Source: Nitzschia sp. DOCU1 (taxonomy: Eukaryota > Bacillariophyta > Bacillariophyceae > Bacillariales > Bacillariaceae). From it: a stretch of 64,000 nt of DNA. The notes under the pieces were generated by a model. The model was not told the origin of the DNA and searched no databases. It was given only the letters and a program-made list of their open reading frames with translations. The position numbers were made by a program, and so were the translations under genes. The stretch is from NCBI GenBank assembly GCA_951394045.1, contig OX595991.1, positions 186,001 through 250,000 of the forward strand, given 5' to 3'. Of the stretch, positions 1 through 14,229 are shown piece by piece. Within the stretch, counting starts at the first letter, position 1, and the number at the start of each line of letters is the position of its first letter.

Positions 1-201
1 TCATTTCTTTTCCAAGGTGTCCAGCCGATGGATGCTGATAACACCGAGGAAGACGACGACGATAATGCTGATGATTATGATGAAGAATACGCATTCTTGT
101 CGTCAGCAACATCCGAATGGTGGGATCCAACTCTAGTTGTCCAGCTCGTTTTGGAACAAATTGCCGGCGAGGCGGGACGTTGGTGTGCCCCAGCCGCATA
201 G
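1..201 (+). CDS. 3' end of an unidentified gene, cut by the window edge
   Basis: An open frame runs from base 1 to a TAG at 199-201 (66 residues). It contains an acidic run (E-E-D-D-D-D-N-A-D-D) followed by a more ordered segment with W-W-D-P and V-V-Q-L-V-L-E-Q, and ends in C-A-P-A-A. The composition looks like the tail of a real protein, but no domain can be named and the start lies outside the window. A spurious open frame of this length is possible, hence the moderate confidence. Confidence 0.4.
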   Translation, partial: SFLFQGVQPMDADNTEEDDDDNADDYDEEYAFLSSATSEWWDPTLVVQLVLEQIAGEAGRWCAPAA

Positions 202-718
202 GGGTCACCCCGTGCTCGTGGGTGGAACTAGTACTACCGCCGCCCTGAAGTACTCGACTACTACCACTATCATTGATGTCAGTCCCTGGTTCTTGTACCG
301 ACTTGGTGCAGCCCAACATCAACTTTCATTTTGTTGGTACCGCTTCTAGTACTACTCTGTCGAATGACCAACGCGGTCCTTTTGTTGTTTTTGCCGCTAC
401 GAGCCCTCATTCTTGTTTGTTGTTCTTAGCAAACATTCTTACTACTCGTCTTCTGTAGTAAATAAAATAATGCAAGCACATCATGATAGAGCTTCCAAAT
501 AAATAGCCCTACTATCTCTCTCTCCCTATCGAGAATGCCTTGACAAACATCTTCGGCCATGGTGAACAGATGCGTTGTGAAGAAATTTCATAGCGTCCGC
601 CGCTTCTGGGAGATAGTCAAGTCCAGCAAGTCCACCTTGTGACGTCAATAAGAAGGGCTATGTCAGTGCATTATGGCGAATAGAATGAATCGAATGAGTC
701 ATCGAGGAATGAATCCTA
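202..718. other. intergenic, nothing firm
   Basis: No convincing coding frame, RNA gene or repeat is visible. A small ATG-started frame near 559 runs only 27 codons. Confidence 0.4.
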
Positions 719-1051
719 TTGCCACGAAACAAAGATGTACCAGGTACGGATTTGACCTTGGCCCAGAACTGTATCCTTCAATCGATAGCGATTTTCAAGC
801 AACTTTATCCCAACGTCAGCAAAAATGGTACTTTGAGAGAACCACGGGATCACTACATATACCAAATACTGCGATTTGCCCAGCTACGCCTGGTTCAAGT
901 CGCCGCGTATCAAGGCCGACTCGACGAAGCGATGATGTTGTTCAAAGCTATTCTCTTGGAAAAGACGAATCACCATGAGTCGAACAAAGTTCTACGCGTG
1001 ATCGCCTGGTATGATGTGTGTTTTATCTGGATGATGAAAAAGTGTGTGTGA
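719..1051 (+). CDS. TPR-like helical fragment (exon or remnant)
   Basis: The open frame encodes about 110 residues with an amphipathic stretch (Y-I-Y-Q-I-L-R-F-A-Q-L) followed by G-R-L-D-E-A-M-M-L-F-K-A-I-L, which has the spacing of a tetratricopeptide helix pair. There is no ATG in this frame; the nominal first codon is TTG just after a stop, so it is either an internal exon or a decayed piece. A possible splice donor (TG followed by GTATGATG) lies near 1010. An overlapping frame starting at ATG 673 is offset by one base and could be its displaced 5' part, which would point to a frameshifted pseudogene. Family assignment rests on pattern only. Confidence 0.3.
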   Translation: MPRNKDVPGTDLTLAQNCILQSIAIFKQLYPNVSKNGTLREPRDHYIYQILRFAQLRLVQVAAYQGRLDEAMMLFKAILLEKTNHHESNKVLRVIAWYDVCFIWMMKKCV

Positions 1052-1441
1052 GTAGTAGTACTACTATTAGTAGTAGGTAGTGTGGCTTTCTGTTTATAAT
1101 ACGTGTGTCTATAGAGGTACGAGCTGCTCAAGTGTCCGTGTGGCAGTCATGCATGCATAGACCCAATGTGGATCTTTTTCTAATGTCTAGTAGAATCGTA
1201 GTAGTGGTGGTCGTCTTCCTTCGACGATCAAGAGTTATATTGCCGAAGCTGGCTGATATGTGGTAATGAATGGAGCGAATCGTGTGGTTGATTTTACCGC
1301 CCCCCTCCCCCCCCCAAGTCGTAGGTACAATGAATGAATGACGAAGGAAGGTAGTAGTACCGACTTGCCGAGTGTCGAATGATGTGTTACTTGTCGTAGT
1401 AGCGCCGCGTAGTGTTCGCATAGAAGCAGCACACAAGCAGT
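1052..1441. other. intergenic, low complexity
   Basis: The stretch holds GTA/GTAGT-rich simple sequence and a poly-C tract near 1302-1316. No gene is recognised; it is downstream of the minus-strand kinase. Confidence 0.4.
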
Positions 1442-3010
1442 CTATCGGAACAGTTGGACGGCTCCACCTCCTGGGCGTCGTCCGACTTTTCGTTGTGCTT
1501 GATTTAGAATGCCCATCAAATCTCGTGCCATGTCGGGGTCTTCTTGTGCATACCCAGCCAATTTTTCTAGCACCCCAGACAATTGTTGTTTCCAACACAA
1601 CAGGACATCGTCATCCTCCGAATTGCTAGTAGCACCCTCGCTTGTCTCCGTGGAAGGGACTAGTGATAGTCGACGAGGACCTGTAGTACAAGGACCCCCC
1701 GCAACACCAAACTGTTGCTGTCGATTGTAGTTGTTGGTATAGGTTGCCACTTCCATGGATTGAAATGGCATTCCGAAATGACGCGACGAGTACGTTTCGT
1801 GGTGGTGGGACACGCCCCCACTGCCCTGGATATTGGCATCGCCATTGGTTGTGGATGTAAAGTAGTCATGTTGCAACAATTGTGTGGTGGTGGGGCGTTG
1901 ATGGGGATGAGCTGACAAACATGCTGCAATAATCGATGCCGCCTGAGGATCTACCAATTGGGGGCTGCGTAACTTGGCAAACGCTTGGGCCAAGGTCGTG
2001 TCAATATTCAAAAGCTTGTGTTGAATTTGCGACAAGGTAGTAATGCCCGACCCATATAAAGGCTTGCCTACTGCCAACTCAAACAACACCAAGCCTAGTC
2101 CCCAGATGTCAAAGGATTCTGGCACATTCAGGGCGGGCAGAATTTGATACATTTGCTCAATGTCGGGAAATTCTGGCGGACACGCTTCAGCCGTGTAGAC
2201 TTGCAATAACGCGTGCGTCGGAATGACCGACTCCAAATCAATCGCCTTGATGATTCCGTGAGAGGTCACAACGAAATTCTCGGGTTTGCATTCCGTCCAA
2301 ACTCGGCCGTGCGAGTGCAGAGCGTGAACTGCCCGGATACAAGTGTGCATGGCTCGTCTCAAGGCATCCCCCCGATAAGGACCATGATTGCGAATGTAGC
2401 CTCGTAGATTATCCTTGCCGCGTTCCATGACCATGCCGGCAGGGGTAGGAGCCCTTGGAGTCGCCTTACTGTTACGCTGGGGCAGCCAGGGAGACGTGAA
2501 ATCCGATGTAGCAGGGATATAATCGTACACCTGTACAAACAACTTTCGTTCTTCCTCGGTGAGCACCTGACACAAACGTTGATAATTCAAGTATTCGTGA
2601 TCGATGCTGCCATCGAAATGACTGAATTTGACCAGTAGCGGCATGGAACGTTCCACCTGTCCCGTGGCTCGACTTAGCGGATAGGCCTCGTAAATTTCGC
2701 ACTTGGGGGACGCGACGGGAATCAGTCCTGTCAGGACGTACTTGCCTTGACAGACTACTTGCCCCACCCGACTGTGGGGGCTTGTTTGTCGACGAGCTAG
2801 ATACTCGGCCATCAATGGGAGAGGCTCCTGGGAATCTGCATTGTTTTGATAGTTCAGGGCAGTGCTACTTTGCTGTTGTGGAATCACAGCCAAGGGCGAG
2901 GTGGTGGTCCAGGCATCGCCCGGACAAACACCAGATAACAGCAACAACAAGGGTAACCATAGCATTGTATTAGTAGCAGTAGCAGTATAAGCAGAGACTT
3001 TCGATATCAT
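1442..3010 (-). CDS. secreted or plastid-targeted protein-kinase-fold protein with degenerate catalytic motifs
   Basis: 522 aa from the first ATG (3010); the frame extends six codons further to a GTG, which I do not use. Residues 1-33 form a signal peptide with a Leu-rich core, followed by G-D-A then W34-T-T-T-S. This resembles the diatom ASAFAP cleavage motif, in which W can replace F, plus a Ser/Thr-rich transit-like stretch. The kinase fold spans about 90-400. The beta-3 Lys is probably K128 (L-L-V-K). The HRD region reads W-T-E-C-K-P-E-N (238-245), so the catalytic Asp is Glu. The DFG motif is D-L-E (258-260). An APE-like P-P-E and the F-helix D-I-W-G-L-G are kept. The Gly-rich loop is not recognisable. 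Known: kinases lacking the HRD Asp and DFG Gly are often pseudokinases. Inferred: a plastid or ER regulatory pseudokinase. The tail after ~400 is low complexity. Confidence 0.75.
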   Translation of the reverse strand: MISKVSAYTATATNTMLWLPLLLLLSGVCPGDAWTTTSPLAVIPQQQSSTALNYQNNADSQEPLPLMAEYLARRQTSPHSRVGQVVCQGKYVLTGLIPVASPKCEIYEAYPLSRATGQVERSMPLLVKFSHFDGSIDHEYLNYQRLCQVLTEEERKLFVQVYDYIPATSDFTSPWLPQRNSKATPRAPTPAGMVMERGKDNLRGYIRNHGPYRGDALRRAMHTCIRAVHALHSHGRVWTECKPENFVVTSHGIIKAIDLESVIPTHALLQVYTAEACPPEFPDIEQMYQILPALNVPESFDIWGLGLVLFELAVGKPLYGSGITTLSQIQHKLLNIDTTLAQAFAKLRSPQLVDPQAASIIAACLSAHPHQRPTTTQLLQHDYFTSTTNGDANIQGSGGVSHHHETYSSRHFGMPFQSMEVATYTNNYNRQQQFGVAGGPCTTGPRRLSLVPSTETSEGATSNSEDDDVLLCWKQQLSGVLEKLAGYAQEDPDMARDLMGILNQAQRKVGRRPGGGAVQLFR

Positions 3011-3434
3011 GGTATTGCTTTCTTTCACGTGATCGGATGTGGGGAGAAAGAATTTTTATTGGAAGAAGCAGAAGAAGCGAACATCCATCAAAGAGAGCAT
3101 TGGCACCTCTCCCATCACGATAAGCCTTGCCGGCTGGCTGGCTTTTTGCTCGTTTGTGGCCGTTTGCAAATGACCCTATCAAAGCAAACCGCCAGCCGGC
3201 GGTTGGAGGCAGATGGCACATCGGAACTTCTTATGACCCTCCATCCTAGGCGAATGATTGGCTGATTTTATGTCGTAGGATAGGAACTGCCATTCTGGCA
3301 CATTTATTGACGTCACCCAAGCGTCAACTCCGAAAGAAGAAGCTCCCGTTGTCGACTTTTTGGGGCTCATGTTTTCTGTAGCGCGCGTCTATCTATTGAT
3401 GTGTGGGTGCGAAAAAATGAGAGGGTGCCGATCG
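3011..3434. promoter_or_regulatory. upstream region of the kinase-like gene with a long inverted repeat
   Basis: GCCGGCTGGC at 3129-3138 is matched perfectly by its reverse complement GCCAGCCGGC at 3191-3200; similarity extends several bases inward on both arms. It lies about 120-190 bp upstream of the kinase-like ATG. The role is unknown; it may be a cruciform or hairpin-forming regulatory element. No gene is seen here. Confidence 0.35.
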
Positions 3435-6135
<2,701 letters not shown>

Positions 6136-6203
6136 TCTGCCACAGCCATCTCACTCGAGTGTTTTGCATACACGCTTCCTTCGCCCGGAAAATTCAGCAT
6201 ATC

Positions 6204-6325
6204 CGCGGCGAAGCCGCGTTTCCGCGGAAACGCAGCGGCCGAAGGCCGCGTAGATAAGCGCGGCGAAGCCGCGCTTCCGCGAAAACGCTGAGGCCGCACC
6301 CGCGCGAGCGAGGTCGGCACCTCGC
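6204..6325. repeat. cluster of GC-rich perfect hairpins, mostly with a GAA loop
   Basis: Five self-complementary units follow one another. CGCGGC-GAA-GCCGCG lies at 6204-6218. The 12-bp palindrome TTTCCGCGGAAA is at 6219-6230. GCGGCC-GAA-GGCCGC is at 6235-6249. A 9-bp stem AAGCGCGGC with loop GAA is at 6256-6276. GCGAGGT-CGGC-ACCTCGC is at 6308-6325. Three share the GAA triloop closed by C-G, known to form unusually stable small hairpins. The composition differs sharply from the surrounding DNA. Confidence 0.75.
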
Positions 6326-7120
6326 GAGTCGGAACGCTCATCGCTAAATTGTCGATGATGCATTGTCGATGATGCGATTATGAAATGGTACCCCTTCAAG
6401 GGTTGTTGACAACATTGCTCTCTTCCTCTCACAGTTATTGATCACATTGTCTCTACCGGTAGCTTTTCATTTCTTGGCCTGGAAACATTGCTGACCACTT
6501 TGGGATGGAGTTCAGGGAGTGACAACGGCATGTGGTCTCGCCAAGATTGCCGTCTCTAATGACAACAATTCACCTCCTCATGTGGGTCAAGCATGAAGTT
6601 TGGGAGCCCCGTTTGACTAGAGATTCGGATTTGGTTTTTCTCTACTTTGAGTACTAGTTTTGGGGGACTTGGTGGTGCACCATGTTCATTGGATTCAACC
6701 TGCGGCCGCCCTGAGCTTTCACACTCTCGAAGTACACCAATCAGCAGGGGCAGATGACAACCTAGGGACAGACCTGGAATGCTGCTGAGGAAGAAACACG
6801 CAAATTCATTCAAGGTTCTGCTGGATCGGTCCAAATGGAGACCCAGAATTATCTGGATGCTGCTGAACGAAAGAAAGATGGCGTGCAACCACCTGCTGGA
6901 AGAAGTCAACTGATGAGCGGACTAGAGCATGGAAAGTGAGCAGAGGTTGAAGCACAAAACGCAAAGAATTTGCTAAATTGCATTGGCGGATAAAGGAAGA
7001 AATTGATACCAAAACCACTGAGGCTGCCGGTCATTGTAGGCAAGTGAGATACTGATTTGGGAGGAGAAAGCATAGGTGGTGGAAGAAGAGCAGAATCATA
7101 GAGCTGAAGCCCAACCCCAG

Positions 7121-7684
7121 ACTGAAGAGGAAGCCAAATGCAGGATGGATAAAGCTCCAAAGCAGCATGCAGAGTATTGCTATTGAAGAATTAAGCATAT
7201 GGAAGACGGTACCGGTAGGCAGAAAGGGTGCAAGGAAGCCGAATTTAAAGCTCAAGAGTTAGAGCGGCAAAAGCCAGCGCATTTGAAGCAAGGGCAAGAA
7301 GCAGGGATGCGAACAAGAAGAAAGAAAGCCAGAGCAGAAAGAAGAGCAGAACAAGAGGCTCGTGAAGTTGCATGACTTGGAGCAAGAAGGTGCCAAGCAG
7401 CTCTGGATATTGTCAAGAAGATGAAAGTGCCCGAGGCGGTGTGGAAACATAATAAGAAACGTGAGCAAGAGGCTGCTGCAAAGCCTAACAAATTACTACA
7501 ATACAGCTACCAGCGAAAACATTGTGGACTAAAGACTTTGACTTCAATGCCATTTGCCAGAAATCGGGTACAGACGGTGGATCTGAGCAAGGGTGATCCC
7601 CTAATTTTCCAACAGTCGTGTCATGCAGGAAGTATTCCTTCACCCCCTTCAGTGGGCGCCTCGGATGCCTTTTCGGCACTATGA
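7121..7684 (+). pseudogene. remnant of a charged coiled-coil gene
   Basis: One plus-strand frame reads as Glu/Lys/Arg/Ala-rich helix for nearly 190 codons but is broken by in-frame stops, at least one after E-Y-C-Y near 7184 and one after E-A-R-E-V-A near 7373. Readable pieces include A-E-F-K-A-Q-E-L-E-R-Q and D-I-V-K-K-M-K-V-P-E-A-V. The heptad-like charge pattern across the stops argues for an old coiled-coil gene rather than chance. Family unknown. The upstream part (about 6800-7120) has similar A/G-rich composition and may belong to it. Confidence 0.4.
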
Positions 7685-7689
7685 AATGT

Positions 7690-8488
7690 GTATTGCAATG
7701 ATGCAAAATGCCACATTTCCTAGAGTGAGGTTTTAGTGAGCAGCTGTGGGAGGGTTTGTTTTCTTTTGCGACATCTGGGATGCTCTACCTTTGTTCGTGC
7801 CACAGCTTCATGTATCAAAGCGTGCACTAGTAGTATTCTGAAGATAGAAGTGTATCTATTCCAGTAATGTTAGTTCTTAGCTTTAGCTTAGATAGTCGAT
7901 GCCGACAAAGGCAGTCAATACTGCGTGGTTGTAATCATCTCTGCCCGAAAGCAACAGGCTGACCTCGCTCGATTTGTGGCTGTGCATGCGTGCATTCAGC
8001 TGGCCGTGCCGGCTTGTTTGCATTTCCGCCTTCATTTCCGCAAGCTTGATTGCGGAAATGCTGAAGTTTATAAGAAAAGGTTACGATCGGTTTGTTGCGG
8101 AAAGTGCTTGCGTCATCATGGCGCAGGCAGTCATATCATTCGTATCGTATCACGAATGGAGTAGTCGTGAGTCAATTGGCACTTGCTTCCACGACGACAA
8201 ACAAGATCCAACGGATTTCTGCTATCTCCGACAACGATACAACTACTCTAGCCAGAGATAATGCTGGCTGCAAAGAATAGAAGTGATGAAACCCGTGCAG
8301 GATGACGATGTCAGATGTAACCGGGCTGGAGCGCGGAATTACATTTTGTCTCCATCGAGCATTGAATTGATGGCTGGACGAGGAACAGCACACAAGACGA
8401 CAAGGCAAAAAGTCGTTGATGTAAAGTCATTTTCTTATTATAAAAACATGCATCGTGGTGAACTGGCGTTGCCAATTCAATTCGTTAT
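7690..8488. other. intergenic, nothing firm
   Basis: Only short frames without protein-like character are present. This is the 3' flank of the first giant membrane-protein gene. Confidence 0.4.
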
Positions 8489-11400
8489 CTACGGAGAAGA
8501 TGAACATGCACAGCCGCCGCAAGTCACTTTGTTGGCCAAGTATCCATAAAAATGAGGGTAGACCGAACCACCGCAAAAAGTAGGGGCATTGGTGCAAACG
8601 CCGACGGTGCAAGTCGAAGTGGCAATGCTCACCGAAATTGCATTGAAGAGACCAATGCCACGGCATGCATCTGTTCCAATGCAGGATTTGGTGTCAATTG
8701 TCACCAAAGTTGCTTTGTAATAACCAATTCCACGGCACGCCCCCTCTTCGGTGCAAGAGCTATCGCCAATGGATACAGTCTGGCCTTTCTCAAGTGCAAG
8801 CCAGTGACACGCATAGTATCCGTTGCATGAGTTGGCACCCACGGTGATTTGAGCAGTTGAGGGTCCAAAGTCGCAGGCATGGTCGCCATTGCAAGATCCT
8901 CGAAACATGGTGACTTGGTCGCCCCAAATACATGCATTGGTGCCGACGCAGCATTCATCAGCTGTGCCAGCAAATGAGTCACACCAAGTTTGGACTACTG
9001 TTACATCTCCAGTACAAAATTGTGATTGTGACTGAGGGCTGCATTCTGGAAACAAACTTGGAGAATCGGATGGCATTCTCGTTGGACTTCGCGATGGCTT
9101 TCTGGTGGGTTCAGCGCTTGGGCTCTTGCTCGGTTCGTCACTTGGAAATTCGGACGGGAATGCACTTGGAAAAGAACTTGGAAAAGCGGACGGCACGGCA
9201 CTTGGAGAAATGGTGGCACTTCCAGTTATGATCTCGTACAATCCCCCACTTGTCGCCTCAATACCGGCGGCTGCAGCGCGAAAACCGGAGCCTTCACTTG
9301 CTAGAATGGCATCTATATTGACCGCATAAATATTGCCAGTTGCAGTCATTATTGCATCCATGGTATTGAAGTCCTGCAAGTCGTTCTGCTGGAGCTGTCT
9401 GGAACTGTTTTCATGTTGCGTTTTCCCGCCGTCATTCTTGCTGCCCCTCAACAATTCACGACGACAACCAAGGAGGTTATTAGGGTCGATGATGACATTG
9501 GAGACTTGAAGGTATTGTGGCTCGCAGGGAAAGCGTGCCAGCTGCATGTTTGCATTAAAAGTAGTCAAGAACTGCGTGGCCAAGACCTGCAAATCTGCGG
9601 CCTTCAAGCACCCTCCATCCGTGCGACGAGCGTAAAACCGTAGAGAAATTGTAGCGGAGGGACCCGCTGGAATTGTTGGGCATGGAATCTCCACATCAAC
9701 AGGTAGTCCACAAATCGACGGATGCAACGCCCAAGGCAATGAATCGGGAATCAACGCTTCTAAGCCAGCGTTGATCGCTGCCCGGCTTGGAGCACTTCGC
9801 TGAGTAATTGAGATACTGTCGCAGACACACGTTGACCCGGCTACTTGGAGACGGCGATGCCTTCCTGATATGTTCGAAAGCTTTCTTGTTGTGATTTCAT
9901 CTAGCTTTCGATTGGTGGTGCTATTGCCGAACAACGGGATCGGTGTTCCAAGGGCTTGGCAACCCCGGCAAAGACCAGTCACCGTGAATGTGGCACGGTA
10001 ATTGAAGCATCCTTGCATACTTTGCAAGTCTCTGTCGTGCCGTCGCGCTGTTGCAGTCGACCGTTGCAAGCTCCCACTGACAAAAGTCAAAGAGATGGAA
10101 CTACGGAAGTATTCATCGCAGAACTCTTCCACCAATCCATTGTAAATTTGTGCGATTGCATCGCCAAGGCCTTGGACGTCATCTGGATTGTTGACAACCC
10201 ACTCGAACGCTGAGAAATGGAAGTTGATGGTTGTCGAGAACGGTGTCTGCTCGACGCAGTCGACTTTTGTAATGCCGGAGACCGTTTCTGTTACGGTAAG
10301 GTTGCTGGTGATTTTGGCTACCTCCTCTTGGATGACTTCAAGCAAGGATATCTCGTCGAAGTTGGTGACAACCTCAGCCGTCCCGATTGGGCAGTAGCAT
10401 TCTGATTCTGGTTCCTCCCCGGCGATATCCTGCAAGAAACGAAACTCACTCAGGGGCGAAGTAAACCTGATCTCGTCATCATACTTGACTTCCTCCAGGC
10501 GTCTGCGGCCATCAACCGCGTTGTTATTGAAAATCAAATCTGTTTCACACCCATTGCACAGGCCGGATGCGTCAAGCAGAAAAAATGCTGTTTCGCTCTC
10601 TTGAACAGTTGGGGCCGTGGTAGGAGTCTTCGTGATGTTGTAACCGGACGTGGACCACGACAACGTAAATGTTGAGTCAGATGTGGGCGCCTCAGTTGGT
10701 AGCAGGTCTTGCTGGAGTTGACGCCTAGCCGTCGTGTCGTTGGCGTTCCTGTCCACGCTATTGTAGACAAAGTCGAGATACACCTGAGTATCTGTAACAA
10801 GGCCAAACAAAGGGTTACACTGGGTGGCGTTCCCCCCACCAATCAGCCCGTCCAATGCGTTTGTGAACGCTTGCTCTAAGATCGATGCTGCCTCGAGGGG
10901 ATCAAGGGTACCTTGGACTTCGAGTAGAGCACTGGTCGTGAAGGTCTTCCCAAAATCGCAAATGGTTGCATTGCCAATGCATGCCGGGAGGAGATCTTGT
11001 TGTTGTACGGAGATGAGGTCGAAAGCAGCGGTGACATCAGCTTCCAGAGGGGAGCGCCGTGGTAGCGTCGAATTGCACGTACACGTCCCTTCGTCTACTT
11101 CCTGGAGACCGCGCCTCAAATAGCGGGTCTCGTTGTAGATTCCATCTGCCGTTTCCTCTTCCAGAAAGACTTCAGGGAATCCGTAGACGTCGGTTGCAAG
11201 CGGATCGCAGCCGTAGCAGATCATTGTCACTTCGATCCTCATTGGTAAACTCGACGATGATCCATCTGCCCTCAGGTCGCCAGTTTCAACAACTTTGGCG
11301 GAGGTCACATCCAAGTTGAACGGATCGCACACTGTCGTTCGAAGGCTGTTGTACGCATCAACGTAGACTAAACCAATGTTGTTTTTATCCTCATCCGATA

Positions 11401-13819
11401 AATCCGGAGCAGAACCACAGGTGAACTGTAACTCCAGGGTGATATTTTTCTTGAAGGTCGAACTGATATCCGTACAAGGGTAACGATAGGTACCGTCGTC
11501 GACAGAACTGTTATTATCCAGCACCACACTCTCATCGAAGTCTAATTGTAGGGTTTGGGTAATCTCTAGCTGAAGTCGCTCGGCCAGACTGGTTTCGAAC
11601 TGCTCGATCTCTGGGCCAGGCACCTCGGCTACCACCGAGTCGATGGGGCAGAAACAGTTGGACTTGATGGTGTCGATAGTTTGTAGCTTTCGTCCTTTTG
11701 GACGATCTTCCATTGCATCCTGAAAGGATGATTCCTTGAGACGTCTTCTTCTTGCGCTCACGTCGTTTTCGAAGAAGAGTTCACCTTCACATTGAGAACA
11801 CATTCCGTCAATATACAGGATAGCTGTAAGCGGCTGAGGACTGCTGGGATCTCCAAAGATCGAAGAAGGTGATGTTGATGGAGCTGATGTGACGTTCACA
11901 GTAGGGGATTCTGAAGTGACGTTGGAAGGTTCAGTTCCATTCACAAGGCTAGTCGGTGACGAAACGTTTGCCCCCGGAGCCGCACTAGGAGTCACCATTT
12001 CCTGGAGCTGGCGACGAGCGGATTCTTCTTGGAAAACGACACGGACAGAGTCAAAAACCCGAAATTCGGGGTAACAAACAGACGGATCATCCGGAGTGTA
12101 AAGCTCGTTGAGCGTCCTCAGTGCCTCTGGTCCAATTAGATCAGTTGCGTTTCGGGCCGCGTCTTCGTCTGCAAAGGTGACCGCCAAGGCTGATTGGAAT
12201 ACGGTCCCGAACGCACATTCAGCCGCTTGAAGACCGGGGCAGTCCAATGATGGAGCAACCGAAGCCAAACGGACACCGAAGTGTTCCATAAACTCTGCCT
12301 CGGTGGGACCTCGGTCTGTTGCGATCAAAGTGGTGTTGTTTACCAGAGGACAAAAACATGTTGGTTCCTGTTGTTGAACATCGCCTTGCCCTGGAGAATG
12401 GAACAAGCCGATTTTAGTGACATTGCATCCCAGCTCTGATGCTCGGCAGCGTAGCGTCCCCATCACCTGGACTTCCAATGTCACTGACGGGGGCTGGGCG
12501 GAAGGAGAAACTTGTTCTCGGACAATGTCTGCGCTGGTCACGTTACGAACGTATGGATCGCAATATTTCTCCGCCAAAGTGGAGAAGGAAGTCACTATGA
12601 CATTCGACATTTGTTCTTTGTCATTCTCGCTCAAAGTGCCATTGGCGGTACCGCCTGTACTACCGAAGCAGGTGCCATTGAGGCTATTGAGCTTCACGAG
12701 AATCCTGTAGATAAAAGGGGTTTCTTGCGAGAGAGCACAGTCGATTTCGTCTACTTCTTGGAGATTTCTAGCGTCGTCCTCAGGACCATCTTTTGGTGGT
12801 GGCAGAAGTACCGTGGTCGTTTCTTTGTTTGTGGCGGTTCTTGTGGCGGGGCCAAAGGACAAAAGGTAGGGAGGACGACGCACCTCTTCGGCCGGTGCTG
12901 CTGGCTCGTTTGTACTAGAGGTAGAAGTAGAAGCAGCAAGAACCTTTCTGTCTTCTGCGTGTTCCGAACCCATCACCATTTGTTTGGTGACGAGGACGGT
13001 CGTGCTCCTCTCATTCTTCCCATCAAAGCTAGCCCTCGTAGCAATTGCACTTGTAGAGCGTCTCGCATCAAAATACTCGGATGGCTCGTCTTCAAGATAT
13101 TCATGCATAGTGCCATGATCGTTCACTTCTCCAGCAGCATCAATCGTACTAGTCCCTTTGGTTACTACACAGACAAAACACGTTCAAACACAAGTGAGCA
13201 ATTATATCCAAAAGGGCTGTCATTCATGCAAAATCGTCACTTCTTTCTTCATGTTTACAACGAGGTCGCTATATACATACCAGTTGAAGAATCCATTCTT
13301 GCAAGCAGTTTCTTGGGGCCGTGAAGAATGACAGCGGAAGAGCCCAGTCCAAGGCTGACTATGAAGACCGCAATAATCGCGCAAATGGCTATTCCCGACA
13401 ATAGACAAAGATGCAGACATCTACGAGACAATCCTTGGTCGGGCGCACAAAATCCACTCATTGATTGCATAGGAAAAGTTTGGCCTTCCTCGCCATCATC
13501 TGCTGAAAACAAGAAGATAGAATTAGTTGTAGTAAAGAGAGACATCATACGAGTGTACTCGGGATGTTGCCAAGATTTTCGGGGGAAACCAGTCCTCTAG
13601 TTCTTCTTCATGCCAGCTTGTGTTAACGACAGATCGACCGCACCGGAAGGGATTGATCATACTCGTACCTTGTTGTCGTTCTCCCATTGCGTCTAAATTT
13701 CTTTGTTGAGTCCTTCCAGCATTGCTGCCGACACAAATGGCTCTGGAGCACGAGTGCATTCGATACAAAGATGACTCCGTGGTCAGCGGGAGGGAGGATC
13801 TTCTCTGTTGCCTGCCCAT
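8489..13819 (-). CDS. giant type II membrane protein with repeated Cys-rich modules, copy 1
   Basis: Three exons by GT-AG splicing that keep one frame: 13669-13819, 13281-13502 and 8489-13164 (introns 166 and 116 bp), giving 1682 aa. The start is ATG 13819. Residues 1-78 are basic and soluble; one membrane helix lies at about 81-103 (Cys/Ile/Ala/Val-rich), so the large C-terminal part should be lumenal or outside. Residues ~267-1440 hold a series of related Cys modules. Recurring signatures are C-D-P-Y-x-R-x-V, G-x-C-x-x-C and C-x-C-P. They are separated by many Arg-x-Leu sites such as R-R-Q-L-Q and R-R-R-L. N-glycosylation sequons are frequent. A Pro/Ser tetrapeptide linker (~1444-1500) leads to ~24-residue repeats with S-C-N-G-x-x-A-C. 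Known: RxL is a processing motif in diatom silica-associated proteins. Inferred: a cell-wall or secreted polyprotein. No family name is recognised. Confidence 0.85.
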
Positions 13820-14100
13820 GATCACGACTCTGTTTCTTCGTTCCTGGTGGCTGTCGGGGAATGTCTTCGAGATAATGACCGTAAAAGTGGATCCCCAATA
13901 TCTTGGGCACCAGGGAGGTTCCTCGCTGATCCTGCAATCTTGTGAAACGTCGGTCGGAACATTTTTGGCGTGCGTGATGTCGTTTTGTGGAGAAGAGAAA
14001 AGTCCCGGTAGAAAAGCGCACTCACGCGGGGTCCTTAAATAATCATCGCCGAAAGTTCAGTGGTGAGGAGTCTTGGCAAGATATGCAACCTAAGGATCGG
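13820..14100 (-). promoter_or_regulatory. duplicated upstream region of giant gene copy 1
   Basis: The sequence upstream of the ATG (for example ATCTTGGGCACCAGGGAGG near 13903 and CGCCGAAAGTTC near 14047) matches the region upstream of copy 2 (near 28572 and 28711) with scattered substitutions and indels. The duplication therefore included about 280 bp of promoter. No individual binding site is identified. Confidence 0.6.
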
Positions 14101-14229
14101 TATATACATACATAAAACGTATACATGTGTCATTATTAGGTAGGCTCGGCTTAGGCCGGCAGGCGTGCCACGTGGCGTCAAGAGAAGAAGGGTCGACGAA
14201 TAATGGATAAAGCAAGTCACAGAACAGAG

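Noticed and set aside
12512..13324. 270-codon open frame antisense to giant gene copy 1
   Set aside because: It is a mirror of the real minus-strand exon; a similar antisense frame occurs at the same place in copy 2 (27160-27834) simply because the genes are paralogous.
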